This document shows positions 50,926 to 62,131 of a DNA stretch of 64,000 nucleotides, piece by piece. A program made the translations under genes and the position numbers. Position 1 is the stretch's first letter, and each line of letters begins with the position of its first letter. The notes below the pieces were generated by a model, which was not told the origin of the DNA, made no database searches, and saw only the letters and a list, made by a program, of their open reading frames with translations. Source of the stretch: Knoxdaviesia capensis (lineage: Eukaryota > Ascomycota > Sordariomycetes > Microascales > Gondwanamycetaceae); the NCBI GenBank assembly GCA_001510575.1, contig LNGK01000003.1, positions 502,883 to 566,882 of the forward strand. Direction: 5' to 3'.

Positions 50926-53471
50926 AACAACGGAAGATATTATATGTGTGGGCACCGCTTAAACGACAGTCACCACAAGGCAAAAGAGCTCGTATGAGAG
51001 GAAAGAGGAGAAAACGGACATTCGGATCCACACACAACAAAGAACTGGTTGAATGTGTTGTGCTGTGTCGTGCGGTTGTCGTAGACTTGGGGTTTGCATG
51101 CGTGTGTGAGTCGCAGACTGAGGAGGACAGTGCCAATGAAGAGTGTGTGTGAGTGGGGAGACAAAAATGTTGTGCCTGTTACGTGAGAAGACAACAACAG
51201 CAAGGGCAAACAGAGTTTGTGTTGTACTTGGGCCGTATGTAGGGAGAGGAACTCGGCTAGAATGGTATATCTTCTCTTTGTCTTCCTATTCCTGAAGCTG
51301 GGCTGGGATCGCTAGCAAGAAAACAGGCAATGTTTGGCGACAGGAGTAGATTGTTGGGAAGCACAAGATGGTTGAGGGAGATTATCGTGATTCACGGTCT
51401 AGCCAGAACAGGAATCAAAGGTGATGTCTCAGATCACACAAAGTCGATGCGAACTGCACAACAGCCAAATCGGCCAGACAGACGTACGCTGGACAGGAAG
51501 AAGAATGGAGTGAACAGGGGCGCGGAGGGCGAAAAAAAAAGGTATGATGACAGAAGCAGCCACCAAAAGAGGGAAGAGAATAAGAATGTATATAGTCCCG
51601 CGAGAAATGTTTATAGGGAATATATGCTTCGTGTGAGAATAGCAGTAACACGAGATACAGCAAAAGGATGATGTAGTATACACCACGGCCACGTTGACGA
51701 CGGTCGAGACGTTTTGTAGGAGTCTCACAAGAGACGTCGTATGATGATATTAGGACGAGAGTCGAGGTCGACAGCAGTTGGCAGTTGGCAGATCCGACAC
51801 GGCGTTACGACGAATTGCGATTTCTGTGCGAGAGGACGATTGTATTAGAGTGTGATAGGATGAGGATGAGTGTAGAGAGCTGATATATATGTATTTTGGT
51901 GGAATAAATTTCAAGCGGATAAAAGAAGAAGAAGAAAAAAACATGAAGAAACGTCAAGGTGGGATGTAATGGAGGGGCCGGCTATCAGGTATAGCTAAGA
52001 GACGAAATGGCTGGAATGGTACCTTGACTGCAGCCAGTTACATGCATTGAGTATGTGTAGGGGTTGAGTCGAGGAGGGGCAGATCAGGTGGAAAAAGGAA
52101 AGAAGAAAAAGAAAAGAAAAAAAGAGCAAGGCAGGGAGGGCACGACACAATAGCGGAACCCACACAACAGTATCCGATGAATGGAGACCACTTACACAGG
52201 CACATACACACACACACACACATAATCCAAGGGCCGAATATCGGAACAAACGGAGGAAGTGGGGGAGAGAGGGAAGAAGAAGAAGGATGAGACTGAGAAC
52301 GGGAGAAAAGTTTGTATAGAGCTGGTATATAAATAGTATGTGTGAGATATTAAGTTATAGACGAGGGTAGGAGAAAACGGAGGGGGGAAGAGAGAGGAAG
52401 TGAGAGGAAGAAAAAGGAGGGATAAGAACAGGAAGCGAAAGATGCAGAGAAAAGAGGAGGAGGAAGTACGTTGAAGATGAGAGGAGAAACGATGATACAT
52501 AAAGGAGGGGGATTAGACGATAAAGGTAGATGATAAAGGCACCTACAACAGAGAGAAGGAGAGACCGACAGAAGAATCGGAAGGAAAGAGGAATTGCTGC
52601 ATGGAAAGAGCGAAACGGACACGACACTACGGCACTATGCAGAATGGATGCAATTAGAGAGGAAGGAGCGAGGGGATGAGAGGGGACGAAACTGATGCAG
52701 GCAGGAGCCAACCCGAAAGCTGTGGAGGGGGAAATATCATATTGGCACCATAACCTTATAGCACTGCTATTATTACACGGCTAAGAAGATTGTGGAGGGG
52801 GGAGGCATAAATGCGTTGGCGGTGGTGGGCTACGACATACGTGTGCTTGTGGCTATTGTGAAGTCTCAACTTGGACTTGGATGGGGGATATAATGAGCTG
52901 GTCTCGATGAGAAGGAAGCAGAAAGATGGGCACATCGAACATGGAAGGAACTGAGTAAGGACGCAGCTATCATGAAGAAAAAAAGGTTTGGCAGGTGCAT
53001 ACTGGAGGTTTGGAGCCCAAAAAACTGCAGGGGCGCAAAACGAGACACACACACAGATACGAAAGCCCGTGATTGGATACATGCACACACACACACATAC
53101 ACACACACGCTTTGCTGATCGCCCGAGAGAATGCACTGAAGCAGATCAATGTAATAGCAGAGCAGGACTATAGCAGCAAAGACATCAGAAGCAATACGGA
53201 GGCGGTGATCTTTCACATGAGAAGCAGAGAAGAAAACCAGACGAGGTTTGTGTGTACTGTATGTGTGCCGTCTATGTCTCGTGCTGCCCATTCCAGAGTG
53301 GTGATGGGAAAACAGAGACGACTGCCACTGTCACATCGTCACATTTTTTTCAAAGGGCAGAAAAGTCAAAGAGGAACGAAAACTGGAAACTGGAAACAAA
53401 GGAAGGGCTGATTCGTCGTGCACGGAACCTTCTGGGGCGGCGTGGAAAACCTGCTGCATCCCGGAACATGG

Positions 53472-53496
53472 GTGTGTGTGTGTGTGTGTGTGTGTG
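53472..53496 (+). repeat. (GT)n microsatellite
   Basis: Twelve GT repeats near the purine/pyrimidine switch of the gene-free region. Confidence 0.9.
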
Positions 53497-54493
53497 CGTG
53501 CCGTTGAGGTTTGCGCCGTACGCCAGTGAAGAGACCTGATAAGTGACGATACTAGACCTCCATATAACACATGCAAACGCTCCCAATTCCGACGATGCCC
53601 GGGAAATGCCCTCAGCAATCTCATTCTTTTCTCTCTCTTTTTCTCACCCATTCATATCTCCCCCTCTCCTCGTCAATAGCTTCGCTCTCGAATACGGCGT
53701 GTTGCTGGTGTGAGCAAGCCTCCCTAGGTCCTTGCCATATCATTGCATGCTCTAGCTCTACTGTATATAGCTCGTTCCGGAGGGTATATATCTGCTCGTC
53801 TATGTCTGCTTTGCTACACTTACTCCGTGCCCATGCAACACACACTCTCTCTGTCTCTCTCGAGAAGAAAAAAACCCCCCCGAAAAAGAGGATCCTATAT
53901 AGCCAGTATACCCGAACCGGCCCGGCTTCCCCTGTGTTTGAAGCAAGCTATTCCCAGAAAAGCACATGTTGTGGACGGAGGGTGCTTTCAACGGACTTCG
54001 GGGAGAGAGGACGGTGTTGTGGTTGAAAACTTGCCTTTATTGCTCGTTTATTGCTGAGATTGCCCCGTTTGTCTCCGGGGGTCCGGAGAGCAATATCTGG
54101 AGGGTGGGTGTTGATAATTCGAGCGGCCAATGCTTCTGTGTGCCCCAGTCATCTCCCGTCTCACACCATCGCTTGAACAACAAGCTCTGAGTCATCTTAT
54201 AACCGTCTATTCTTTCACATTACAAGGACAATGCCCATGGAGCTTCAACCCTGATCCAGGAAACGAGTTGCATGGGACTGATCAGCCAATTGCACATGTT
54301 CCATCCCTCTTCGGAGACCTAGACTGTCCACACACTCTTCTGGAACGTTTTAGGAGGCATAATCGCGTCCTGTGCCTCTCCGGCACAAGCACCCAACCTT
54401 CCAACCTTCCAATCCGGGCCTACATCACCCTCACTACCATCATCACAGCCGCCCTGACCTCCAAGGCTGACGGGCAGAGCAGCTTCACTGGCT

Positions 54494-54504
54494 CTTTCTC
54501 TCTC

Positions 54505-54540
<36 letters not shown>

Positions 54541-54541
54541 A
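54494..54541 (+). repeat. (CT)n microsatellite
   Basis: Long CT repeat with one TG interruption, in the pyrimidine-rich half of the gene-free region. Confidence 0.9.
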
Positions 54542-55114
54542 GGCGGTTCGCAGGAGAAAGGCAGAACAAAAGAAGAATTCCCTTCGTTTGTCTGCTTGCC
54601 ACACCCACCCCCACTCCAATTTTTTTATATTTAATTATATATATATAATTCTGTTAGGTTTCCCCTCCCCCCTTTCGCTTCGTTGGGCATCAATCCGCCA
54701 CGGCTACCAGCAGAGAGAAAAAGAAAAAACAACGCGGCCCCATTTCTGCGTCTGCAGTGTGTGTGTGTGTGTGTCCGCCGACTGCGGCGGTTTTTCTTGT
54801 CGTCAATGAGCCAGCTAAGAGGAGGGGAAAACCTTTCGTTTGTGGCCTGCTTCTGGATACTTGACGTCTTTGTGATCTTACCCCTCTGCTGGCGTTTGTG
54901 TGAGTGTTGCCAAAGCCGTGGTGCACTCCAGGAGTGAAGGGTGGTTGTGGTTGCATGGACGGACAGAAAACAAATTCGCTGGTTGTTTTCCAGGGTGGAC
55001 CGCTGGTGTGAGGGTGATCAAGATGAGGTGCACCATGACACTTGAGATTTGTGGCGTAAACTGACTCGTTTGTTCCAACGATATGTCTCTTCGAAGCTTG
55101 ACGGAGATCCTGTA

Positions 55115-55124
55115 TTAGGGTTAA
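55115..55124. promoter_or_regulatory. Telomere-like box
   Basis: Single TTAGGGTTAA unit, about 810 bp upstream of the TAF12 start. Confidence 0.3.
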
Positions 55125-55390
55125 TTCCATGCATGGAGAAGAATCTGTACTGCGGTGAAAAGCCGTTAGATACTGGTCTAAACCTACGTCCTTGTCGGCG
55201 TTTGCAGAAGCTGCATATCCTAAAGCTTAAGCCTCGATGCCGTAGGAGCACTCCGGCCGGATGCTACTCAGCTCTTCGTAAAAGTCACGTAAAGTCAACA
55301 TCTAATTCCAGATATTCTAAAGAGGACACAGGTTTCATTCTTCCGGATAGCTAGCGAACCTTTCTAGGTCGGCGGAGTTGCTGGAAGCAT

Positions 55391-55403
55391 AACCCTAACC
55401 CTA
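55391..55403. promoter_or_regulatory. Telomere-like AACCCTAACCCTA box
   Basis: Two perfect AACCCT units about 530 bp upstream of the TAF12 start codon and 39 bp from an E-box at 55442. Confidence 0.5.
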
Positions 55404-55441
55404 CGCACATCACGGTTAATTATCGGGATGCCAGATTCAGC

Positions 55442-55447
55442 CACGTG
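55442..55447. promoter_or_regulatory. E-box CACGTG upstream of TAF12
   Basis: CACGTG in the context GCCACGTGACC, about 480 bp before the TAF12 start. Target of bHLH factors such as CBF1-type proteins; inference. Confidence 0.35.
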
Positions 55448-55928
55448 ACCCAGTTTTGGGGATCTTGACTCTGATCTTGGACGACCATGAAGGCTGGATA
55501 ACGGACGTTCTAAGTTCATCCTTCATCATCAATATCATCCCTCATCTCTTTCCAACCTAATAAAATCTATCTTTTCCTTCTATTCTGCTATTTCTTCCTC
55601 TCATCTTTTCTTCTTTTCTTCTTTCTTCTTTCTTCCCATCTTATGAAGTCTTATGCCCTAAGAGTGAATGACTATTTCCTTGCCTGATTCTCTTTCATCG
55701 CAACTTGTCTCTCTCAACTCTCCCGCTTGCTTGTGTATCTGGAACTGCTTAGTGTGTGTGTGTGTGTGATTAAGCTTTCTATCTAGTATGTATCCTACCT
55801 GATGCTCTGAAGATGGTATCTCCAACTACTGACCTTCTGATGATGCTCCTGCTAGTTGTTAATCTATCCGTGTTCGAAGAAACCCCCCTCACCGAATCAT
55901 CGACGCGTACCGGCCACAGTCGCCCACG

Positions 55929-56285
55929 ATGAATCCTGCTCCAGGCCAGGGCCAGCCGGTGGCGCAGCAGCCAACACAGGGCCGGGCCTACCGACCTGAG
56001 TTCATCCGCACGCTCGACTGGCTCAACGATGCCGATAAACAGAAGTACGAGAATGGCCTGCGCCACCTCTGGACCTCGTACGAAAATGCAGCGAGGGACT
56101 CTGAGGAGTCGGTGCTTGCCCGCAAGCGAATCCTGGAATTTTCAATCTCGCTGCACAAGCGTATCCAACAGCGAAATCAGGCTGCCGCCATGGCAAATCA
56201 CCTACAGCAGCAGCAACAGCAAAACCCGCAGTTTCAGCAACAGTTGCAGCAGCAAGTCATGCAGCAGCAGCAGCAGCAGCATCTT

Positions 56286-56317
<32 letters not shown>

Positions 56318-58531
56318 GCAGCAACAGCAGCAACAGCAGCAACAGTTGCAAAACCTGCAGCAACAGCAGCAACAGCAGCAGCAACAGCAGCAACAGCAGC
56401 AGCAACAGCAGCAACAGCAGCAACAACAGCAGCAACAGCAGCAACAGCAGCAGCAGCAGCAGCAGCAGCAAAACCTGGCTCCTTCGGCTGTGCAGCAGCT
56501 CCATCAACAACAGGTGCACCAGCAACAGATGCTTCAGCGCCAGCGTATGCTGCAGCAGGCTCAGGCCCAGGCCCAGGCCCTGTCGGCCCAGAAGCAATCC
56601 GAACAACAAGCGCAGCAGATGCCCTCCGGTGCCACTGCCGCCGCTGCCGCCACTGCCGCCGCAAGCAAGCCGCCGGCCACCAATCCCGCGATAAATGCTC
56701 GCCCTATGCCCACAGCCGGAGGCCCCGGAGTCGCAGGCCAACCTCCTGCGGCGCCCGGTGCCAACAAGATTCCCGAGCAGATCATTAAGATGGTCAACCA
56801 GATGACCTTCCATCCGGCGCCCAACGCAATTGAAGGAAAGAGCCAGGAGGCCATTTCCAAAATCATTACGGAGATGCGCAAGAACTACGCCAAGGCCTTA
56901 ATGACGATGGAGCAGGTTCGCATGAGAGTCCAGAGTCTGGAGACCCACATCAAAGAACGCCAGGAGAAGGGCCCGCCGATCGGCCCGGAAGAAGCCAAGC
57001 AGCTCCAGCAGAGAAAGGAGCAGCAAACTCGGTTGTTTCAGGACGCTAACAAGTATGTGGAGGGCATCCGCAAGCAACAGGAGGATTTCAAGGCAAAGAA
57101 CCCCGGAGCTGTTCGCCCCGGACAGGCTGCTGGTGGCCCCACCCCCCAGCAACAGCAGCTGCATGCTCAAGCCCAAATGAACGCGGCTGCTGCCAACCAA
57201 AGTGCGCAAAGCCATACCATCACTGCCACCGTGAACGCCGCGGTGGAGAGTGCAAAGAACCAGCAGGCGGCGGCTGTTACCATTGGAGGCCGGGTCCAGC
57301 CATCCATGGGACAACAGCAAGCAAATCAAGCAAAGAAGCCCGTTCCTTCTGTTGGTGCAAACAATGCTGGGGAGGGAGTGACGGCGGCAAATGCGGCAGC
57401 AGCAGCGCAGCAGCAACAACAGCAACAACAACAACAACAGCAAAAGCAGCTACAGCAGCAGCAGCAGCAGCAACAACAACAACAAAACGCGCAGGCTCGC
57501 CAGCCGGGAACTAAAACAGAAATCCTCCCTCCTACTCCCATCACTGCTTCTGTTCCTCCTGCAACTCAAGCAACCATGCCTGCTCTCACGTCCACTACCC
57601 CGGTTCCGCCCCCGGTCCGCGGCCAGACTCCGCAGACTGCGGCCGCTTCCAACGGTGCGCCGGCGCCCGTTGCTCCTCGCTCGTCGGCGACCCCGATCCC
57701 CGTCCCCATTCCGGGCCAGTCTGCGGCTGCCGCCGCCGCCGCCGCCGTTGCTGCCACCAACGCGGCCGCGGCGGCTACTCCTACCACCTCCGCGACCCCC
57801 GCGCCGACGGCCACGCCTGCTCCCGCCAACGCCACTGGAGCAGCGCAGCCCCCGGCTCAGGGCCCCATGGGCAATCACGCGCACGTGACCAACGCGCCGG
57901 CTCAGAAGATGGCGGTTTCCAAGCAGCTTCCCGAGCGCGCCACGCAGGTCCCGACTCCGGTGACCATTACCGGCGGTGCTGGACCCGGTCGCCCGACCTT
58001 CAACGGCGGCAGCGGCACTGCTGGCGGCTCGATGAGCCAGCCGGCGCTCACCAAGGCGCAGGTCCCTGCGTACGTGTTCAGTGCGGAAAGCGAGCATGTT
58101 CTTAGCAAGAAGAAGCTCGACGAACTTGTGCGCCAGGTGTGCGGATCGTCTCCGGAGAGTAATACTCTGACACCCGAAGTCGAAGAGGTAAGTGTTTTTT
58201 TCCGTGTCTCCAACTGGCATTTTTTCTATCCCTTCCATGTCTCTAACTCTTTCCTTCTCTCTCTCTCTCTCAAACACAGAGCATCATCACCATGGCCGAT
58301 TCGTTCGTTGACGATGTTCTCCAGATGGCCTGCCGCCTGGCCAAGGAGCGGGGCTCCAAGGTTTTGGAGATGCGCGACATCCAGATGGTCATTGAGCGGG
58401 TGTACAACATCCGCGTCGCGGGATACTCGTCGGACGAGCTGCGGACTGTGCGCAAGGTGCAGCCGTCGCCGGCGTGGATTTCGAAGATGAGCGCCGTGCA
58501 GGCGGCTAAGGTTACCGGAAAGGGCGAGTAG
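55929..58531 (+). CDS. taf12: TFIID/SAGA subunit TAF12
   Basis: Two exons, 55929-58187 and 58280-58531, with a 92-nt intron (GTAAGT ... ACACAG) inside the histone fold, give about 836 residues. An N-terminal helical region (FIRTLDWLNDADKQKYENGL) is followed by an extreme Gln tract (codons 93-181, with 38 uninterrupted Gln at 144-181), a central helical segment (EQIIKMVNQMTFHPAPNAIE), long Gln/Ala/Pro-rich linkers, and the C-terminal histone fold at about residues 720-816. The fold reads VLSKKKLDELVRQVCGS, then, across the splice, TPEVEESIITMADSFVDDVL, MACRLAKERGSKVLEMRDIQ and MVIERVYNIRVAGY, diagnostic of TAF12. It pairs with TAF4 in TFIID and with Ada1 in SAGA, the complex that also contains SPT7 (encoded at 5357). 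Confidence 0.96.
56205..56471 (+). repeat. CAG/CAA repeat encoding poly-Gln in TAF12
   Basis: A 267-nt run of mixed CAG and CAA codons with few interruptions; the last 114 nt (56358-56471) encode 38 Gln without a break. A second, shorter Gln tract lies near 57405-57486. Confidence 0.95.
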
Positions 58532-59626
58532 GAGGGATAGGAGATTTTGGTCGACACGACCTTCTCTCTCGTCATTTCTTTTCTTTCTTCTTCCTCTCTT
58601 TAGCCTCCTGGGGCTGCTTTCCGGGTTTTCTTTCCAAGGGTCGTTTTCGGTTTTCGGTTTTCAAGGGGGGAGTACAAGTGGAATTTCTAGCTAGTCCTTC
58701 TTGTTTCTTTATTCTTTTTTCTTTTGCTGGGAAGGTAGATCCAGGCGAGGACGTATGTCCTTGGAGTTCACTTTGCTATTCGTCTCTTTCGACTCTCGTC
58801 TCGCTTCAGATGGTATTTGTGCTTTGTGCGGTTGTGCTGTTGCGTGTGTCGAGGTATCTGTATGGCTCATAGGTATTTGTCCATTCATCCGTCTGTCATG
58901 GTCATGTAATAGCCAAACCAGTCATGAATACTTCGCAAAAATTGTATCTCACAAGCCTCAACAATATCGTAGCATGTCGTGGAAGCTGTGTGGTCGTTTG
59001 CCCCTGTTGCGCATGTTCTGGCCGACTTAGGGTTAAACCCGCCCCCAGGGCCGCCTATGCAGCTATCCGGGATATGTGTCTAACAGGTGTTTCCGCGGGG
59101 TACCTTACCGCCCACTGTAACCACACCAAACATCCATGTATCTTTCTTAGTCAGAGAAACAGCCATTAGGCGCGCCAGGCTCCCACAACGTACGCATTCA
59201 CAGCGAAAACGCAAAAAGGTACAAGCTCGAAGTACCTCGCCGGAAAATCGTCACAACAAAATGCATTGGAAGCAGCAGCAACGATTTGTAGTATTTATTT
59301 CCCTTCTCCAATAAACCGATCCATCATAGAAAGCAAAACCCCCACTCCAGCTTTCCACGTTTTTCCACCGTTCCTTGATTAATCACCATTCTTCGTGTGT
59401 ATTTCTTCATCTGCTCTGCCACTCTCTTGTGCGTTTTATTAGGGTCCTTCGATTAGGTTCCATCACCCGCCAACGACCAAACTCTCGACTCTCACGGTTT
59501 CCCCGACTGCTGGGCTGGATATAGCATCGAGGCCCGGCTTCCTTCTTCAAATCTATTAGCGTCGGCCGATCCATAGTGTGTTTCCTCTTCTTTTCCTCTC
59601 CTCAAAACTCTCCCCGGACCTCGGAA
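58532..59626. other. Intergenic region between TAF12 and RPN3
   Basis: The 3' UTR of TAF12 (T-rich) and promoter of RPN3, with a telomere-like box at 59027-59040. No other gene, RNA or notable repeat. Confidence 0.7.
59027..59040. promoter_or_regulatory. Telomere-like box, inverted pair
   Basis: TTAGGGTTAAACCC: one TTAGGG unit facing a partial AACCC unit, about 590 bp upstream of RPN3. Confidence 0.4.
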
Positions 59627-61641
59627 ATGCCCGGCAAGACTCCGCAGAAACCGACTGACAACAGCCGCCGGAGCTCGAAGGGAAAGACCCCCGCCAAGGA
59701 CGGAGCCGACAAGATGACTGTTGTGGTGCCGCCGTCGAAGGGGGCGAAGCCGGAGGCTGCAGCTGCGGCCGATGCCGATGTGACGATGGATGTGGATGTC
59801 GAGACTGTTGATCCGGCGGTCCAGGCAGTGACTGGTGAGTTGTCTCTTCTTCCTTTTGTGACTTTGCGGGAGATGGGAGTGGGAGGCCGGGCGGTTTGTT
59901 TGGGGACATCGTGACTGGATGTCCGTTTGCTTGGCTCGGCCGGATTTGTGGTAATGGTTGCGGAGTGACTCTGGCCAGTGATAAGCGGCGCCAGAAAAGA
60001 CGTTCGAACAACACAATGTTTGCTGACTCGGAGTGATTGTTGGTTCGTGTTCTACAGATATCAAGAGCAACTTCTCGTTGATTGAGCGGGCCGTGACACA
60101 GTTCGATCCCAGATTCACCCTGCGGGCTCTGCGGTCAATTTCGCTGCTCCGCAAACGCCTGACTGCCGACATCATCGCCTCTGCCATCGTCGAGACCTTC
60201 CCCGCCACCATCGCGTCCGGAAATGCGGCCAAGCAGCTGCTTATCGCCATCGACCGCGAGAACACCCCGCTCGGCCGGCCGGTGGTCGAGGCCATCGCCG
60301 AGATGGACATCGACAGCGACTCGGCTGCGAAGACGCCGTCGAAGAAGGACGCCAAGAAGGAGACCAAGGACAAGGAGGTCATCCCCGAGATCGAGATCTT
60401 CCTGGGCATCATCATCCAGGTGTTCCTGCTCGATGCGAAACAGTCCAAGCGTGGCGCCGAGTTCTCGAGCTATCTGTCCGACCGCATCCGCAGCCTCAAC
60501 CGCCGCACGCTCGATCCGTTGTCGGCCAAGGTGTTCTTCTACTACCAGCTGTTCTGTGAGCAGCTGGCGCCGCTGCCGCCGTCGACCCAGTCTCCGGTTG
60601 TGGCCATCCGGCCCACGCTGCTCGCGGCCCTCCGCACGGCCGTGCTCCGCAAGGACACTGACACCCAGGCGTCGGTGGTGGTGCTGCTCCTGCGCAACTA
60701 CCTCCTGACGTCGCACATCTCGCAAGCCGACCTCCTCGTGGCCCACACGCAGTTCCCCGATAACGCAACCAATAACCAGGTGGCGCGCTTCCTGTACTAC
60801 CTCGGCCGCATCCGCGCCATCCAGCTGCGCTACACCGAGGCGCACGAGCACCTGACGGCGGCCACGCGCAAGGCGCCGTCGTCGGCGTGCGCGGTGGGCT
60901 TCTCGCAGACGGCGACGAAGCTGCTGCTGGTGGTCGAGCTGCTGATGGGCGACATTCCCGACCGGGCCACGTTCCGCCAGCCGACGCTGGAGCTGTCGCT
61001 GCAGCCGTACTTCCTGCTGGTGCAGGCGGTGCGCGTCGGCAACCTGGAGGACTTTGAGACGACGATTGCGGACCACGCCGACGCCTTCCGGCGCGACGGC
61101 ACGTACACGCTGATTCTGCGGCTGCGGCAGAACGTGATCAAGACGGGCATCCGCATGATGTCGCTGTCGTACTCGCGCATCTCGCTGCGGGACATCTGCA
61201 TCCGGCTGCAGCTGGGCAGCGAGGAGTCGGCCGAGTACATTGTGGCCAAGGCGATCCGCGACGGCGTGATTGAGGCGACGCTGGACCGCGAGCACGGATA
61301 CATGAAGAGCAAGGAGGTTGGCGATGTGTATGCGACGCGGGAGCCGGGCGAGGCCTTCCATGACCGGATCCGCGCGTGTTTGGCTCTCCACGACGAGAGT
61401 GTCAAGGTGAGCTTTCTTGTCCCCACCCCCCTTTATCATACCGCTGACCGGAAGGTTCTTCAATACTAACATATCATCCTTGCGTCTTCTTTTTCAGGCC
61501 ATGCGATTCCCGATGAACCAACACCGCCTCGAGCTCAAGAATGCCCAGGAGGCTCGCGAGCGGGAGCGGGAGATGGCCAAGGAGATCCAGGATGGCGACC
61601 TGGACGAGGATGATCTGGGCGGAGACTACGATGGCCTGTAA
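59627..61641 (+). CDS. rpn3: 26S proteasome regulatory subunit RPN3
   Basis: Three exons, 59627-59834, 60058-61406 and 61498-61641, with introns of 223 and 91 nt (GTGAGT/CTACAG; GTGAGC/TTTCAG), give about 566 residues. A disordered N-terminus rich in Lys, Pro and Asp (MPGKTPQKPTDNSRRSSKGK) precedes a long helical solenoid (IERAVTQFDPRFTLRALRSI; KVFFYYQLFCEQL) and a PCI domain at about residues 397-493 (TLILRLRQNVIKTGIRMMSL, YSRISLRDICIRLQLGSEES). The C-terminus has a charged helix (NAQEAREREREMAKEIQDGD) and ends in acids. Rpn3 belongs to the lid of the 19S particle, which recognises and deubiquitinates substrates. A Lys/Glu-rich insert after residue 150 (SKKDAKKETKDKE) looks lineage-specific. 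Complete and highly conserved. Confidence 0.97.
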
Positions 61642-62131
61642 ACGGGAACAGACAGTGTCGAGGCAAATCAAAGAAGTGAAGCATATTACATAGAGAGAGA
61701 TAGGGGACCGGCGCTGTGGTGCTGGGTGTTACGCCTGGTGCTGTCGTTGCCGGCCACTCCTGGATCTTGCCATACAATCGCTGTATTTGTTATAACCCCT
61801 CGTTTCTCAAGTCCGTCGTTTTTAGGAGTGGTCGTCTAAGATTACAGAAGATAATTATCGTATTGATTGAACTGTTCGTTGGTGTCGTGTATCGTGGTGA
61901 TGCTTCGTGAGTTGAGTGAGGTGTATGTACTGTGTGTATGGAGGCGGGCATGGGGAATCGAGGAAGTTTCGTGGATTAAGGCAAGTTCTACGGCGGATCA
62001 GATTCAACAGGCACAAGATTCCCAAAAAAAAAACAAAAACAAAGCTCATTATCATTCATAAAAACCCAGGCGCACTCGCACCAAACACGCCATCCCCGGA
62101 AGATACACTATCACGCCTTCGAGTCCTCACC
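61642..62131. other. Convergent spacer between RPN3 and the MYST gene
   Basis: 490 bp with the two 3' UTRs; an A-rich run near 62026-62040. Nothing else recognised. Confidence 0.7.

Larger units (their letters stand above)
49757..55928. other. 6.2-kb gene-free divergent region
   Basis: No protein gene can be supported. From about 50100 to 53560 the plus strand is strongly purine-rich (GA/AGG), so the minus strand is pyrimidine-rich; from about 53570 to 54660 the plus strand is pyrimidine-rich. The switch fits two very long leaders or promoters diverging from near 53.57 kb, one towards the acidic protein gene and one towards TAF12. Microsatellites at 53077-53108 (CA), 53472-53496 (GT), 54494-54541 (CT) and 54760-54772 (GT) are present, plus paired CRE-like sites, telomere-like boxes and an E-box. 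Frames up to about 170 codons are all low-complexity or without known motifs. Confidence 0.65.

Noticed and set aside
55049..55354. Possible small gene or snRNA upstream of TAF12
   Set aside because: 101-codon frame without motif, and no match by eye to U1, U2, U4, U5 or U6 signature sequences.
55391..55403. Telomere repeat as evidence for a chromosome end or fusion
   Set aside because: Only two units, in the middle of gene-containing DNA, like the other boxes; a true interstitial telomere would be longer.
60135..61472. 445-codon minus-strand frame
   Set aside because: Antisense shadow of RPN3.
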